Shown piece after piece: positions 62,953 through 64,000 of a stretch of 64,000 nt of DNA (within the stretch, counting starts at the first letter, position 1; every line of letters begins with the position of its first letter). The position numbers and the translations under genes are program-made. The notes beneath the pieces are model-generated. The model did no database searches, had not been told where the DNA came from, and saw only the letters and a program-made list of their open reading frames with translations. The DNA comes from Microbispora rosea subsp. aerata (GTDB lineage Bacteria; Actinomycetota; Actinomycetes; Streptosporangiales; Streptosporangiaceae), in assembly GCF_014647835.1 (NCBI RefSeq), contig NZ_BMPY01000014.1:1-64000 (forward strand), in the 5' to 3' direction.

Positions 62953-64000
62953 TCACGCGGCCATCCCGACGGGGATCCTGGCCACCACCCGGAAGCCGCC
63001 GCCCGGCCGGGGGGCCGCCTCGACGCTCCCGCCGTACATCGCCGCCCTCTCGCGCATGCCGATCAGCCCGTGCCCGCCGGCCAGGCGCGGCGCCGCGGCG
63101 CCCCTGCCGTCGTCGCTGATCCTCAGCTCGATCTCGCCCCTGCCGTACGTCATCTCGACCCAGGCCCGGGTGCCGGGGCCGCCGTGCTTGAGCGCGTTCG
63201 TCAGCGCCTCCTGCACGATCCGGTACACGGCGAGCTGCTCGCCCTCGGGCAGGGCCCGCACGGTGCCCGACACGGTGAACTCGGTCGGCAGCCCCGACTC
63301 CCTGACCTGCTTGATCAGGTCGTCGAGCTGGGCGACGCCGGGCTGCGGCGCGTAGTCCTCGGCCGGGCTGCCCGCGTCCTGCCGCAGCACGCCCACCAGC
63401 CTGCGCATCTCGGCGAGCGCCTGCCGCCCGGTCGCCGAGATCGCCTGCATCGCGCGCCGCGCCTGCTCGGGGTCGCTGTCGATGGCGTACGTCGCGCCGT
63501 CCGCCTGGACGACCATCACGCTGACGTTGTGCGCCACCACGTCGTGCAGCTCGCGGGCGATGCGGGCGCGCTCGGCGGCGGCCGCGATGCGCGCCTGCTG
63601 GTCGCGTTCCCGCTCGGCCCGCTCGGCGCGCTCGACCAGGCCCTCCACGTAGCGGCGGCGGGTGTTGGCGTAGATCCCGGCGAGCCAGACGGCGACGATG
63701 AACGCCGACGACGACACCCATGCCCGCCAGGCGTCGGGAGACCAGCGCAGCATCGCCAGCAGCAGCCCGAGCTCGGCGACCACCCCTGCGGCCAGCGCCC
63801 ACGGGAGTGTGCAGCGCGAGACGACGACGTACAGCGCGACGAGCACCGCGAGGTTGGCGGGCATGACGACGATATCGAGCAGCCACTGAACGAAGCTGAC
63901 GGCGGCGACGATCGCGAACACCTCACGGGGACGGTCGCGGCGCCATATCAGCGGCACGATGAGCGCCGCCGACAGCAGCAGCAGGCCGGGCACACCGGCG
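62953..64000 (-). CDS. sensor histidine kinase, truncated by window edge
   Basis: At least 346 residues; the 5' end runs off the right edge. Several membrane helices (e.g. LLLLSAALIVPLIW, LALVVLVALYVVVS-like segments) precede a coiled linker RAERAERERDQQARIAAAAER. The HisKA_3 dimerisation box is RIARELHDVVAHNVSVMVVQAD with the phosphoacceptor His. The HATPase_c domain has QEALTNALKHG (N-box), SDDGRG and GGHGLIGMRERAAMYGG. This is the DesK/LiaS-like class that partners NarL-type regulators; its signal is unknown. Confidence 0.92.
   Translation of the reverse strand, partial: AGVPGLLLLSAALIVPLIWRRDRPREVFAIVAAVSFVQWLLDIVVMPANLAVLVALYVVVSRCTLPWALAAGVVAELGLLLAMLRWSPDAWRAWVSSSAFIVAVWLAGIYANTRRRYVEGLVERAERAERERDQQARIAAAAERARIARELHDVVAHNVSVMVVQADGATYAIDSDPEQARRAMQAISATGRQALAEMRRLVGVLRQDAGSPAEDYAPQPGVAQLDDLIKQVRESGLPTEFTVSGTVRALPEGEQLAVYRIVQEALTNALKHGGPGTRAWVEMTYGRGEIELRISDDGRGAAAPRLAGGHGLIGMRERAAMYGGSVEAAPRPGGGFRVVARIPVGMAA

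Overview
This window is very GC-rich with strong codon bias. It carries several actinobacterial marker genes: nucS, a Mec-CysO-CysM cluster, a FilP/Scy-like coiled-coil gene and isobutyryl-CoA mutase. The best guess is the chromosome of a filamentous actinomycete, probably of the Streptosporangiales (placement inferred from gene content and style, not tested). No rRNA, tRNA, CRISPR array, prophage or intact insertion sequence was seen. Most of the window is chromosomal core, interrupted by accessory insertions.

Region 1 (0-21 kb) holds cobalamin adenosyltransferase, a TetR regulator, a two-gene ABC exporter, the mismatch endonuclease nucS, two alpha/beta hydrolases and a FilP/Scy-like filament protein. 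It continues with acyl-CoA metabolism genes: methylmalonyl-CoA epimerase, acetyl-CoA acetyltransferase, meaB and an isobutyryl-CoA mutase large subunit. From memory this order resembles a conserved Streptomyces block. DUF4230, a large membrane protein, a MarR regulator, an LpqF/ORF12-like serine hydrolase and a subtilisin lie among them.

Region 2 (21-32 kb) has a PLP decarboxylase divergent from an Lrp/AsnC regulator, a thioredoxin-fold TPR protein without CXXC, an ACT-domain malic enzyme, YqgE and a secreted GH5 mannanase with CBM2. It also has a short LRR protein, a TetR/DHA2-MFS efflux pair and DUF3039. Region 3 (32-37.8 kb) looks like an accessory insert between DUF3039 and a helicase gene. 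It encodes an M43 metalloprotease, a membrane protein with a repeated TRPY-type motif, and two small exported proteins of unknown function in locally AT-richer DNA.

Region 4 (37.8-52 kb) contains the helicase, a heptad-repeat coiled-coil protein and NAD salvage genes (pncA, pncB). Two core runs follow. The first is clpS-DUF2017-mec-leader-cysO-cysM, which suggests sulfur transfer through a CysO thiocarboxylate. The second is murI-MBL hydrolase-rph-rdgB. Region 5 (52-64 kb) has a membrane-anchored sulfite-oxidase-type enzyme and a long repeat-rich protein ending in a toxin glutamine-deamidase-like papain fold. A hydrolase/TetR divergent pair and a MacB-type ABC exporter with a NarL-type two-component system complete it; the kinase gene runs off the right edge.

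Most notable leads: the C-terminal deamidase-like domain with an altered first cysteine; a CysO homologue whose diglycine is capped by Ala-Arg next to its JAMM peptidase; a possible leaderless leader peptide plus hairpin before cysO; the 32-37.8 kb insert; an 18-bp hairpin between pncB and pncA; and several in-frame DNA repeats that expand disordered linkers.
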